DNA from: Paludibacteraceae bacterium
GTDB taxonomy: Bacteria > Bacteroidota > Bacteroidia > Bacteroidales > Paludibacteraceae
Reading direction: 5' to 3'
Assembly: GCA_024401435.1 (NCBI GenBank)
Contig: JAKSLB010000004.1
Location: 62,001-126,000, forward strand
Length of the DNA stretch: 64,000 nt
Position numbers and translations under genes: made by a program. Of the stretch, positions 42,844-51,543 are shown one piece after another (positions within the stretch are counted from its first letter, which is position 1; each line of letters opens with the position of its first letter). Below the pieces are notes generated by a model, which did no database searches, was not told where the DNA came from, and worked only from the letters and a program-made list of their open reading frames with translations.

Positions 42844-44892
42844 ATGAAAAAATCACGTTATTTTAGTCGTTGGAATTTTGCTGAAGGTGATATGACTGAG
42901 GAACAACCACAAGGTTCCGTCGAAGAGCTTGTCGAAGCTGAAACTGCCGAGACTGCTGAACCTGCTGCAGAACCAATGTTAGCAATTGAAGAACAACCCG
43001 TACAAGAAAGCATTATGCTTCCATCTATCACCAGCGATGACTATGTTATCAATGGTTTGAGTGACGCTGTTAACTTTGTTGTTAATGATGCTAATGCTAT
43101 GAAACTTGTTATGGAGTTTCTTGTAAGTCTTTGTGGGGCTGAAAAAGCTGCACACGAAATGATTAATCATTTAGATGAAGAACAACTTGCTCAACTTGAT
43201 GAAGCTATTGAGAGCTATTTTGACAGCAAGGAAGGTTTGTCTGAAGAAGAAAAAGCTACAGAAAAAGCCTATGTCAAAACATGGTTGAGAACCAAAGTTG
43301 CTGTTGCACAAAATTTCTCAAGTATTCGTTATGCTGAAGACGTTGCTAATCTTCGTAAGATTAAACACTCTATGCGTCGCTACTATTCTGCCTGTCGTAA
43401 AAATTTTGGATTAATTAACGGTGCAAAAGGCATATATAACGATGCTGTTATGGGCGTTGCTAAAGTATTAAATAAACCTAAACAGTATCAACAGCTTAGA
43501 CAGGTTGAAAAATACAAAAATGTCTTACAGAAAGACATAAATGATTACAAACCCATGAAAGGCGTTGCTATTAGAGCTTGGGGTGACAAACTAAAACAAG
43601 AGTCTGAAATTGCAAAACTTACACATCAACGTGATCAAGCAGGACTTAAAGATCGTATACTTGATCATCTTGATGGTGGCGACAGAAAACGAATTTTGAC
43701 TAATCAGATCGAAGATGCAAAAAAACTACTGGAAGCTGATAAAAAAGTCATTGCTGACGACGTAAATGCCTGGGAGGTCTTTAGACAAAGAGATGCTCAA
43801 ATTAAAAAGCTTCATGATCTTGCATTTCTTCCAAGCGATCGTACTAAAACAGCAGCTAAAGTTTTAGTTGACTTGGGCCTTGTTTCTCCATTGATTATTG
43901 CCGGTGGTACACTTATCGATGCAAAAATGGAAACAGCTAAAGAAGTTGCAAAATTAAAAATCAGTGTAGCTCCAATGATTGATTATGCTCTTTGTGATAA
44001 GATCAATGAGTTAGCAGGTGATGCACTTATGTCTGACGATCTGTTAGATGCAATGCTCTTGGACCTTGTTCTTGATGAAAATAATCCTAAATTTGATTTG
44101 AATGCAGAAATTCCAGAAGATGTTTTGAAATTCTATGCTGACAAATTGAACGAAAAACTTGCTAATTTCCTCGAAGTAAAACTTGCTGAAGGAAAAGAAC
44201 CAGAAGTTCAAGCTCTTCCTGAATCTACTGCAGAGTTTTCTTGTAAGAAAGATTTCTCTGTGAAAAAGAAACGTTCTAATCCATTTGGTATTTATAACTT
44301 CGCTGATGAAGATGAAGAGTCTGAAGAAGCTCCTGCTGATGAGAATGAGGAACCTTCTGATGACATGTCCGACGAAGAAGCCATGGATGATAGTTCTATG
44401 GAATTCGATGATGAAGGTCTAGATGAAGCTAATGACTCTGAAGATTCAGAAGAAGATTCCGAAGAAGAAGCTGACGAAGAACTTCCTGAAGAAGACGAAG
44501 AATATGACATGTCAAACGACGAAGTCGGTTATGATGAAGAAGAACATGAAGATGAGTTGACTGAGTCTCACGAAGAAGCTCCTGCTGCACCTGCAGTTGT
44601 CGCTCCTCGTGGTGAAGATATCCAAATTCCACACAGCAACGATCAAGTCATGGGTTCATCTATTTCTGATGAAAGTATGCGTCAGAGTGCTGACGCTGAT
44701 GCTTTCGATTCAAAACCTGGTGAGTTGACTTTGTCTGCAGCTAATGCTGGTGAAGCTATGGCTATGCAGAATGAAATGGCAACACTTCGTGGTATTAGTA
44801 GCACTGAAAGTAACTTCTCAAGAAAACAACAAATGTCTGCTGGGAAAAACAGTTCGCTGTTAAGTCTTCTCGGTGATCGTTATATCCGATAA
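42844..44892 (+). CDS. Acidic scaffold/internal protein with LLGD tail, 682 aa
   Basis: The N-terminus SRYFSRWNFAEGD is followed by Glu-rich, helical and hydrophobic regions, then QNFSSIRYAED, KKDFSVKKK, YNFADED, an Asp/Glu/Ser-rich run of about 90 residues (about 480-580), and SNFSRKQQMS. It ends LLSLLGDRYIR. The same LLGD-x-YI-K/R ending closes the next two proteins. The plan, acidic scaffold with many cleavage sites just upstream of the capsid gene, suits the major scaffold or core protein. Confidence 0.6.
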   Translation: MKKSRYFSRWNFAEGDMTEEQPQGSVEELVEAETAETAEPAAEPMLAIEEQPVQESIMLPSITSDDYVINGLSDAVNFVVNDANAMKLVMEFLVSLCGAEKAAHEMINHLDEEQLAQLDEAIESYFDSKEGLSEEEKATEKAYVKTWLRTKVAVAQNFSSIRYAEDVANLRKIKHSMRRYYSACRKNFGLINGAKGIYNDAVMGVAKVLNKPKQYQQLRQVEKYKNVLQKDINDYKPMKGVAIRAWGDKLKQESEIAKLTHQRDQAGLKDRILDHLDGGDRKRILTNQIEDAKKLLEADKKVIADDVNAWEVFRQRDAQIKKLHDLAFLPSDRTKTAAKVLVDLGLVSPLIIAGGTLIDAKMETAKEVAKLKISVAPMIDYALCDKINELAGDALMSDDLLDAMLLDLVLDENNPKFDLNAEIPEDVLKFYADKLNEKLANFLEVKLAEGKEPEVQALPESTAEFSCKKDFSVKKKRSNPFGIYNFADEDEESEEAPADENEEPSDDMSDEEAMDDSSMEFDDEGLDEANDSEDSEEDSEEEADEELPEEDEEYDMSNDEVGYDEEEHEDELTESHEEAPAAPAVVAPRGEDIQIPHSNDQVMGSSISDESMRQSADADAFDSKPGELTLSAANAGEAMAMQNEMATLRGISSTESNFSRKQQMSAGKNSSLLSLLGDRYIR

Positions 44893-44906
44893 TGGGAGGA
44901 CCAACC

Positions 44907-45827
44907 ATGAAATGTAATTTTTCTGAAGAAGAAATTCAAACAGCAGTTACAGAATGGGCAGAAGAAAATCCTGAGACCGCGCAAGCTATTGTCAGTAACC
45001 CTGAACTTTTAGATACTATACCTGAATCTAAAAGCAATGCATTTGTTCAGTGGATTAAAGACCATCCTATTAAGTTTGGTGCACTGATCGGAGCTATCGG
45101 TTTAGGAACTATAGGTGCACTGAAGGGTAATAGAATATTGAAAGACCTACCAGACCTAGAAAAAACGATAATGGAAGGGTATATAAAAGACACAGCCAAG
45201 GCAGTGAATATGGATCCAGATAAGCTCAAAAGAGGTATTAATGGAGCATTTACCACCGCTGGTGCACTTGGCTATGGTATAGAGGGTGCTCTTTTAGGTA
45301 CAGGTGGTGGTGCTGTTGCAAATGCTATTATCAATAAAAACTTCTCTTCAACAGAAGCTGAAGACGAAGAAATGGTTGAAGCTGCAGCAGAGATGGTGAA
45401 AAATGATCCTGAAGCTGCACAAGCACTTGCAGTTACCATACTTAATCCTGAACAACTAAAACAGTTACAAGATGCAGATACCGAACATTCAAACAAATTC
45501 TGCAAATGGGTTTTACAAAACCCCGGAAAAGCTTTAGCTGTTTTTGCAGGATTATTGGGAAGTGTTGCACCCATGATTAAAGGTCGTGGGCCAAGTATAA
45601 TGGGAGCTGCTCTTGCAAGCAATAGCGGATTGATTATCGGTAGAATGTTAGGGTGGTTAGGATTAGATAACCTTGCTGAAGATCTTTACAAAGATGAAGA
45701 CAGCACATCAGAACAACAAAAAGATACTGATAAACCTGCTCCAGAAACACATAATTTTTCTGTTAAACAGCCTGTTGCTTCAACCAAAGGTTTAACCCGT
45801 TTACTTGGCGATAACTATATCAAGTAA
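44907..45827 (+). CDS. NFS-module internal protein with LLGD tail, 306 aa
   Basis: Two related modules are present: MKCNFSEEEIQ ... ENPETAQAIV ... WIKDHPIKFGALIGAIGLGT and KNFSSTEAEDEE ... NDPEAAQAL ... WVLQNPGKALAVFAGLLGS. It ends HNFSVKQ then TKGLTRLLGDNYIK. Each module is an acidic helix pair followed by a Trp-Pro-hydrophobic segment. The N-terminal 75 residues are paralogous to those of the next gene. Start at 44907 has GGGAGG upstream. Probably packaged. Confidence 0.6.
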   Translation: MKCNFSEEEIQTAVTEWAEENPETAQAIVSNPELLDTIPESKSNAFVQWIKDHPIKFGALIGAIGLGTIGALKGNRILKDLPDLEKTIMEGYIKDTAKAVNMDPDKLKRGINGAFTTAGALGYGIEGALLGTGGGAVANAIINKNFSSTEAEDEEMVEAAAEMVKNDPEAAQALAVTILNPEQLKQLQDADTEHSNKFCKWVLQNPGKALAVFAGLLGSVAPMIKGRGPSIMGAALASNSGLIIGRMLGWLGLDNLAEDLYKDEDSTSEQQKDTDKPAPETHNFSVKQPVASTKGLTRLLGDNYIK

Positions 45828-45843
45828 TCATAGAGGTATTTAT

Positions 45844-47670
45844 ATGAAACGTAATTTTTCAGAAGAAGCTGAGATTAAGGTTGTCAGCGATTGGGTCGTT
45901 GACAATCCTGAATTAGCTCAAGCTATAGTTGAAGATGTTGAGACTCTTGATGTTGTCCCAACAAACGAAGAAAACGAGGGTATCCTTGGTTGGATTAAAG
46001 AAAATCCAATTAAATTTGGTGCGATCGCTACAGGTATTCTTGGCGTGGGTGTAGCTGCTTTAGTTCCATCTTTTAGAAATAAAATTGCAGAAAGCGCCCA
46101 AAAACTGTTACCAAAAGCAAAAGAAGCTGCTGCAGAAGCGGAAGCTGTTGCTGCTGAAGCTAGTAAAACCACCAGTACTGTTGCTCCTGAAGCCAGTAAG
46201 CTTTCTCCTTTTGAAAAATGGTTAGAGGAAGAGAAGAAAGCTCGTGGACTTGCTCACAATTTTGCTGCTTGTGATGCTTTAGCGCAAAAACTTACACAAG
46301 ACTGGTTTATCTGTGAACCACAGTGTCAACCATTGATCGCGGAACAACTCAAAGCTGCTTGTGTCCCTTGTGATACCTTTGAACCTGCTTTAAGATGTAA
46401 TCGTTTCCAATATGATGGTGATGCTCCAGTTTCACATAAAGAACTGGAAGCTCTGGATCGTATCCAAGGATTTGTCGAGGACTTACGTAAAGAAGCTACT
46501 GCTGGTAATCTCCCAGGAATCATTATGGTTTCTGAAAAGAAAGCTTTTGCAAAGAAACAAGTCTTACGTAAATTCTTAAAGAACTTTGCTTTAGATATGG
46601 AAGATCTTGGTACACCAGAAGATATCATGGAAGCTGAAGAAGCTGATGTCGATCTGATGAAACCAGAGATGTATCAAGAAGTAGCTGAAGCTGCTGAAAA
46701 TGGTACTCTTCCTGAAGGTTTAGTTGCTCCTTCTTCAATGGATCCTGCAGAGATGGGTCATGCCTATGATGAAGTGATGGATTCTACCATTGCAGATGAC
46801 GATGTTGGTATCGAACAAGAAGACATGAGCAATTATGATGCTGAACAGGGTGAATTGAGTCTCTCAGCTGCTCCTGCTGGTGATGCTATGGCTCGTATCA
46901 ACAGTGAAGCTATTATCAGTGATGATATTATGGTTCAAAACTTTGCCAATATGTCTGAAACAGCTAAAAATGCTTTCAAATGGTTGCGTGATGCTCAATT
47001 CGGTAAAATGATTGAAAAAGCTGGTGCTCCGTTGAAAGAAGCTGAAGCTAAAGTTGCTAAAGCAGACGAACTCTTTAAAAACAATGCAGAAAATATAGCT
47101 GATGCAATCAAAGAGGCTAAAAGCATAACTAAGAAAAATTCTAAGCTATCCAATGCTGATATTTTAGATAAAGCTTATAAGTCTGCAGATAAAAATATCC
47201 AAGAATTTAAAAACTTAGTAAATGCTGACCAACTATATCAGGCTAGTGAAAAAGGTTTGCAGAAAGCTGTTGAAGAAGCAGATGCTATTCGACCAGGTGT
47301 AGAAGAAGCCGTCAAAAACGCCAATAAGATTGCAGACAATGTCACTAAAGCTGAGGTAGGTGCTATTGGTGCTGGTGCTATTGGTGGTCTTGGCTATGGT
47401 GGTTATAGTCTTTACGATGCATTGAAAGATAACTCTGAAGAGCTTTCAGCAGAAGAGCCAATGTATTCAGAAGAGGAACCCGCTGTAGAAGAGTCAGCTG
47501 AAGAAGTTATTGCTCCTGTTCAACCTATCATGGCTGATGAAGCTGCTGCTCAGAACTTCTCACGCAGTTTACATCGTAAACAAGCTGCTTCTCAGAATTT
47601 CTCTGCTAAGAAACCAGTTGTTACAACTAAAGGTTTGTCACGTTTACTCGGTGATAAATACATTAAATAA
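45844..47670 (+). CDS. NFS-module internal/scaffold protein with LLGD tail, 608 aa
   Basis: The product starts MKRNFSEEAEIKVVSDWVVD and carries the same Trp-Pro-hydrophobic module as the preceding gene (WIKENPIKFGAIATGILGVG). HNFA, KNFA, QNFA and two QNFS sites follow, then an acidic and helical body, and the tail TKGLSRLLGDKYIK. ATG at 45844 has AGAGGT upstream. It lies directly before the major capsid gene, the usual scaffold position. Confidence 0.6.
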   Translation: MKRNFSEEAEIKVVSDWVVDNPELAQAIVEDVETLDVVPTNEENEGILGWIKENPIKFGAIATGILGVGVAALVPSFRNKIAESAQKLLPKAKEAAAEAEAVAAEASKTTSTVAPEASKLSPFEKWLEEEKKARGLAHNFAACDALAQKLTQDWFICEPQCQPLIAEQLKAACVPCDTFEPALRCNRFQYDGDAPVSHKELEALDRIQGFVEDLRKEATAGNLPGIIMVSEKKAFAKKQVLRKFLKNFALDMEDLGTPEDIMEAEEADVDLMKPEMYQEVAEAAENGTLPEGLVAPSSMDPAEMGHAYDEVMDSTIADDDVGIEQEDMSNYDAEQGELSLSAAPAGDAMARINSEAIISDDIMVQNFANMSETAKNAFKWLRDAQFGKMIEKAGAPLKEAEAKVAKADELFKNNAENIADAIKEAKSITKKNSKLSNADILDKAYKSADKNIQEFKNLVNADQLYQASEKGLQKAVEEADAIRPGVEEAVKNANKIADNVTKAEVGAIGAGAIGGLGYGGYSLYDALKDNSEELSAEEPMYSEEEPAVEESAEEVIAPVQPIMADEAAAQNFSRSLHRKQAASQNFSAKKPVVTTKGLSRLLGDKYIK

Positions 47671-47673
47671 TTT

Positions 47674-47777
47674 CTGATTGAAAAAAAAATCAGTTACAAC
47701 AAAAGTCTTCAGCGGATGAGACTTTAATGAAAGTCCGCACCCTTTAACTACTTTTATTACCGAACAAGAGTGTTCGG
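47674..47777 (+). promoter_or_regulatory. Structured leader of the major capsid gene
   Basis: In the 127-base gap CTGATT/AATCAG forms a first hairpin. GACTTT-AATG-AAAGTC flanked by GCGG and CGC forms a second (about 47713-47738), with an alternative AAAGTCT/AGACTTT pairing. CCGAACA/TGTTCGG forms a third at 47760-47777. A weak CCCTTTAACTACTTTTATTA element (47740-47759) resembles the promoter motif. These would set the level or stability of capsid mRNA. Confidence 0.4.
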
Positions 47778-47797
47778 ATCATTGAGGAGATATTATA

Positions 47798-49495
47798 ATG
47801 TCTAACTATTTCCAATCTACTATGAATGGCGTTGGTGAAAAACTTAACTTTGCTCGTAACACCCTCATGGGTCGTGGCAAGAAAATCCGTGATGAGAAAG
47901 GTTTCAGCTACACTGCTGATCGTATTCTTACCTCTATCGGTAACTTCATGGATCTCGGTTCTACCACCAAATTTTCTCTGAACGATGCTATCGCTAACGG
48001 TATGCGCGCTGCTGGTCGTCGTAACTTCTCTGCTTCTGACCTCGCTTCTGTCCGTGATGTCGATGTTGCTGATATCGCCATTGCTACTACCGTTGCTTCT
48101 CATGGTTTGACCTACATCGCCATGGAACGTGCTATGGACTCTGTTGCTCAGCAGATTTCTTTCCAAGGTCTTCGTGCTTTGAATGATGTTGGCGGTATCA
48201 AGAAAGGTCAACGCGTTGTTGATCCTCGTCAAGCTTACCCGGTTGGTACTGATTTCAGCCGCGATGGTGCTCGCATTATTAAAGAGATCACCGCTGCTGG
48301 TGACATCTTTGCTGATGATGACAAAGCTCTTCCAGTTGTTATTGGTGAAACCAAAATTGAAATGTCTGCTATGTTGGGCGACAAAGAGATCGCTCGTTCA
48401 GTCATCGCTTTTGATGCTGCCCGTAACCAAAACCCACAAGAAGAAGTCCGTTTGGTTATCTTCGAAGCTGACATCATCGGTAACTGCAAATTAAACTATG
48501 GTACCGGTGCTCTGAACATCAAAACCTTCACTGCTCCAAGTGCTTACACTGTCGGTGATGAAGACCCAGGTTTCCTCCAAGGTATGGGTCTTACTGTTGG
48601 TGAAGATGGTTGCTTGTATTGTCACCACCACAAAGTTGCTGAGAGTGGTGAAACTGTCACTTTTAAATGCTTTGCTTCTTTCTGTGTAGACCGCATTGCT
48701 GAGAACGATGGTGCTCACACCTTGAAACTGAAACCATATATGGAGTCTGCTGAACTCGTTTCTACCGAGAACCGCGTTATCCTCCAATCTTCAGTTGAAG
48801 TTCAAGCTCAAATGAACAAAGTTCTCCGTAAGAACGCTCAATATGGTGTTAACGTTGACTTCGGTAAACGTGCTATTGACCAAGTTGTCAGCTTGTACAC
48901 CTACTTCATTGATAACATGATCGTTCGTAAACTTTGGGAAGGTGTTGGTAACCACGTTGAAATGCACCTCGATCTCAAACTCTTCGAGGGTGGTGCTAAG
49001 AACGGTGGTTTTGCTAACTTCGTTGCTACCAAGAATGATCGTTTGAGTCTCTTCACTGACAACCTCTGCGCTCGCTTCTTGAACCGCACTGGTTCTCCTG
49101 TCACTGCTCTCGTCGTTGATGAGAAAGCTGGCTTGATGTATCAATCTGATAAAGAGTCTTTCGTTGCTGATCCTGCTATCAATATGCGCCGTGATGGTAT
49201 GATCGGTACCTACAAAGGTATCCCGGTTATCCGTAACGTTCTGTTGAATGGTAGAGATCGTGACGCTGAGGGTAATGAACTCGGTACTGTTATCGGTGTA
49301 TTCAAATCACCTGACGGTAGCGCGGCTCCAGTTGCTTTAGGTGATTACTTGCCACCATACTCCACCTTACCAGCCGTTAACGCTAATAATCCTGGTGAAT
49401 TATCACAAGCTTTGTTCTCACAAACAGCTTGTAAATGCGTTGTTCCTGAGTGGGCTATCCACGGTACAATCAGCACCTATGGCTTAGGCATCTGA
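47798..49495 (+). CDS. Major capsid protein precursor, 565 aa
   Basis: Reasons for the call: size, place between scaffold-like genes and the tail genes, the strongest terminator in the window after it, and codon use shifted to GGT, GCT, CGT, AAC, TTC and ATC as in very highly expressed genes. LNFARN (17-19) and RRNFSASD (76-78) would release a propeptide of about 76 residues, close to the 65 removed from T4 gp23. Direct similarity to a capsid family was not established by eye. TGAGGAG precedes the ATG. Confidence 0.75.
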   Translation: MSNYFQSTMNGVGEKLNFARNTLMGRGKKIRDEKGFSYTADRILTSIGNFMDLGSTTKFSLNDAIANGMRAAGRRNFSASDLASVRDVDVADIAIATTVASHGLTYIAMERAMDSVAQQISFQGLRALNDVGGIKKGQRVVDPRQAYPVGTDFSRDGARIIKEITAAGDIFADDDKALPVVIGETKIEMSAMLGDKEIARSVIAFDAARNQNPQEEVRLVIFEADIIGNCKLNYGTGALNIKTFTAPSAYTVGDEDPGFLQGMGLTVGEDGCLYCHHHKVAESGETVTFKCFASFCVDRIAENDGAHTLKLKPYMESAELVSTENRVILQSSVEVQAQMNKVLRKNAQYGVNVDFGKRAIDQVVSLYTYFIDNMIVRKLWEGVGNHVEMHLDLKLFEGGAKNGGFANFVATKNDRLSLFTDNLCARFLNRTGSPVTALVVDEKAGLMYQSDKESFVADPAINMRRDGMIGTYKGIPVIRNVLLNGRDRDAEGNELGTVIGVFKSPDGSAAPVALGDYLPPYSTLPAVNANNPGELSQALFSQTACKCVVPEWAIHGTISTYGLGI

Positions 49496-49544
49496 TAAGT
49501 CTTTCTTAATACCTATTCTGGTAAAAATCACACAATAGAAGGGT

Positions 49545-49580
49545 TCCCCTGGGCATAGTCCCAGGGGACTTTTCTTTTTC
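49545..49580 (+). terminator. Terminator after the major capsid gene
   Basis: TCCCCTGGG (49545-49553) pairs perfectly with CCCAGGGGA (49560-49568) across a six-base loop, followed by CTTTTCTTTTT. This is a classic intrinsic terminator on the plus strand and also separates the capsid operon from the convergent homing-endonuclease gene. Confidence 0.85.
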
Positions 49581-49590
49581 TTAAAGAGTT

Positions 49591-51435
49591 TTAGTTGAGG
49601 GTGTATTTGAGGTTTCCACAGTCATAGATCTTTCTATAGCCTGCGTTGATCATATTCTCTGTTTCAGATAAGCTATCGTCGTATTTGTCTTTAAGTTTTT
49701 CTTTTAGTTTCCATTTTTGACAGGAAACACGGCTTAAAAGTTTCATTGTCTCCATATCAATATAGAAATAATTCAGATCAGTAGGACCTTTATCTTGGAA
49801 ACCTAAGCTTTTATACAGGTTTCCTGTACTCCATCTTCGATTTGCATATGACAAAATGGATCCTTCGTAATTTTTTCTGAAGTAAGATAAGAGTTTTCCT
49901 GCTCCACCAATAACGTTGACAAATTTCTTATTGCAATAGCGTAATAGTTCATAAGTATATCCAGAATCATAACGACTCTTGCAGAATGTCATGACGGATA
50001 CAAGTTCTTCACCCAAATAAAGTCCTAAACAGATACTTCCAGGTGCATTTCCTTGTAAATGATTTTCATTGAGGAATTCTTCAGATACTTTTGATTCAAT
50101 CTCTTCAATACGACATTTACGAGCATACACGCGCTTGTTTATTCCCAAATGAGAAGATATTACAGATTTCCAAATATCTCTTTTAACAGGGTCTAACCAC
50201 TCTCCTTCAAATATGTGAAGCAATTGTATACCTTGTTTTTCACAAGCATCGTTTTTGTTACGATGATAGTTTTTGTCGAACTGTTCTATGTTAGTCCAAG
50301 GATGATATCCGTCTGTACATTTACCGATTGAATGATATGCATATCCGTCAAACTCTATAGCTAATTTGATATCTGGAAGATAAACATCCAATTCCAGCGG
50401 GGTGATGATTTGACGTGTATTACAGAGTATTTCACCTGCATAATTATCCTTTACAAAATCATAAACTTGGTTTTGTAAGTAATGACCACTGCTTACATTA
50501 GGACAAAGGATACCCCAGGAAAATCTTGCTCGTTGGATACGTTGATAGTTACACTGGAAATAATCAACTGCTTTCCACAAATTAAAACGATCTTTTTCTT
50601 TATCGAGGAAGTGCTCGACAATAAATTCTTTGTTGAAGTCCTCGTAGTGCTGAATGTATTTCTCATCGGAGTATACAGTTACATTTCTACGAGAAACTAG
50701 TCTAGATCTTGATTCTGGATCAAAATTTCCAGCTAAGAAATTGTGAGTACCCTCTGCTAAACGTTTTTGGTTTAGCTGTGTAACATGTTCACTAGTAAAA
50801 CTATGTCTACCTTCTAATGCAAGCTGTTTCTGCTGTTTTGAAACTTGTAAAGAACGATGCTCATGTTTCAACGCTTCTTTGCAGGTTGTGGAACTGCAGA
50901 CTTCATGAACAATATGATCTATTTCTACAGGTTCACCACAGAACTTACATTTGGGTATATCATTCAAAGTGATTCCCTCACGGAGCATTGTATTTTCTGC
51001 AAGCGTATGTTGATGTATTTTAAGTAAATGATCCGCGATTCGTTTCTTGGTAATGTTCTTGCCACAAAACTCACATTTTACTTGTTCAAGGTTTAAAATA
51101 CCTTTTGATACATGACGTATACCTTTGTGCTCAATATGTTGAAACGGATGACTACCGTTTGCAAACTGTGTTTTCGCGGCTTTCTTTCCACCTTCAACTA
51201 AGTTATCATGATGCAGTTTCTTTTTACATTCAGCATCACCACAGGTTTTCTCAATTTCATTTTCTACTGCAACATGTTTTTCACAGTATGGACACTTCGG
51301 AACAGTCTCTTCTGTCAGATGTTCTCTGAGGAAAGTGTTTTCTCTCAGAGTTTTCTGATGAGTGTTCATTAGATGTTTCTTTAATGTGTTGTTTGAAAAA
51401 GTCTGCTCACAAAACTCGCACTTCGTAAATTTCAT
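49591..51435 (-). CDS. Homing endonuclease-like protein 1, 614 aa
   Basis: The N-terminus holds two copies of a zinc pair: a C2H2-like finger (CEFCEQTF ... HLMNTH) with a Cys4 knuckle (CPYC ... CGDAEC), then CEFCGKNI ... HLLKIH with CKFC ... CSSTTC. Middle repeats of the G-S/T-H-x-F type follow. The nuclease core is LELDVYLPDIKLAIEFDGYA, then HRNKNDACEKQG and LLHIFEGEW, resembling the Vsr-like EDxHD family (I-Bth0305I type). A GNAT/Mom-like C-terminal part has SYANRRWSTGNLYKSLGF. GGAGG precedes the ATG. Confidence 0.7.
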   Translation of the reverse strand: MKFTKCEFCEQTFSNNTLKKHLMNTHQKTLRENTFLREHLTEETVPKCPYCEKHVAVENEIEKTCGDAECKKKLHHDNLVEGGKKAAKTQFANGSHPFQHIEHKGIRHVSKGILNLEQVKCEFCGKNITKKRIADHLLKIHQHTLAENTMLREGITLNDIPKCKFCGEPVEIDHIVHEVCSSTTCKEALKHEHRSLQVSKQQKQLALEGRHSFTSEHVTQLNQKRLAEGTHNFLAGNFDPESRSRLVSRRNVTVYSDEKYIQHYEDFNKEFIVEHFLDKEKDRFNLWKAVDYFQCNYQRIQRARFSWGILCPNVSSGHYLQNQVYDFVKDNYAGEILCNTRQIITPLELDVYLPDIKLAIEFDGYAYHSIGKCTDGYHPWTNIEQFDKNYHRNKNDACEKQGIQLLHIFEGEWLDPVKRDIWKSVISSHLGINKRVYARKCRIEEIESKVSEEFLNENHLQGNAPGSICLGLYLGEELVSVMTFCKSRYDSGYTYELLRYCNKKFVNVIGGAGKLLSYFRKNYEGSILSYANRRWSTGNLYKSLGFQDKGPTDLNYFYIDMETMKLLSRVSCQKWKLKEKLKDKYDDSLSETENMINAGYRKIYDCGNLKYTLN

Positions 51436-51543
51436 AATACACCTCCAGCAGCCTTTCGCGGCTTATGTGTATTATGTACACCATATAGATTTACTTTTCA
51501 AGAATTATTTTAGTCTCTAATCGGGAGTGATTTTCCTGTTGCA

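Noticed and set aside
44292-44510. Ser-rich frame on the minus strand
   Set aside because: It is the mirror of the Asp/Glu-rich GAA/GAT codons of the real plus-strand gene and has no ribosome binding site.
47705-47745. Possible hammerhead ribozyme (GGATGA ... GAAA-like)
   Set aside because: The required CUGAUGA and GAAA order with three stems is not met; it reads as ordinary hairpins.
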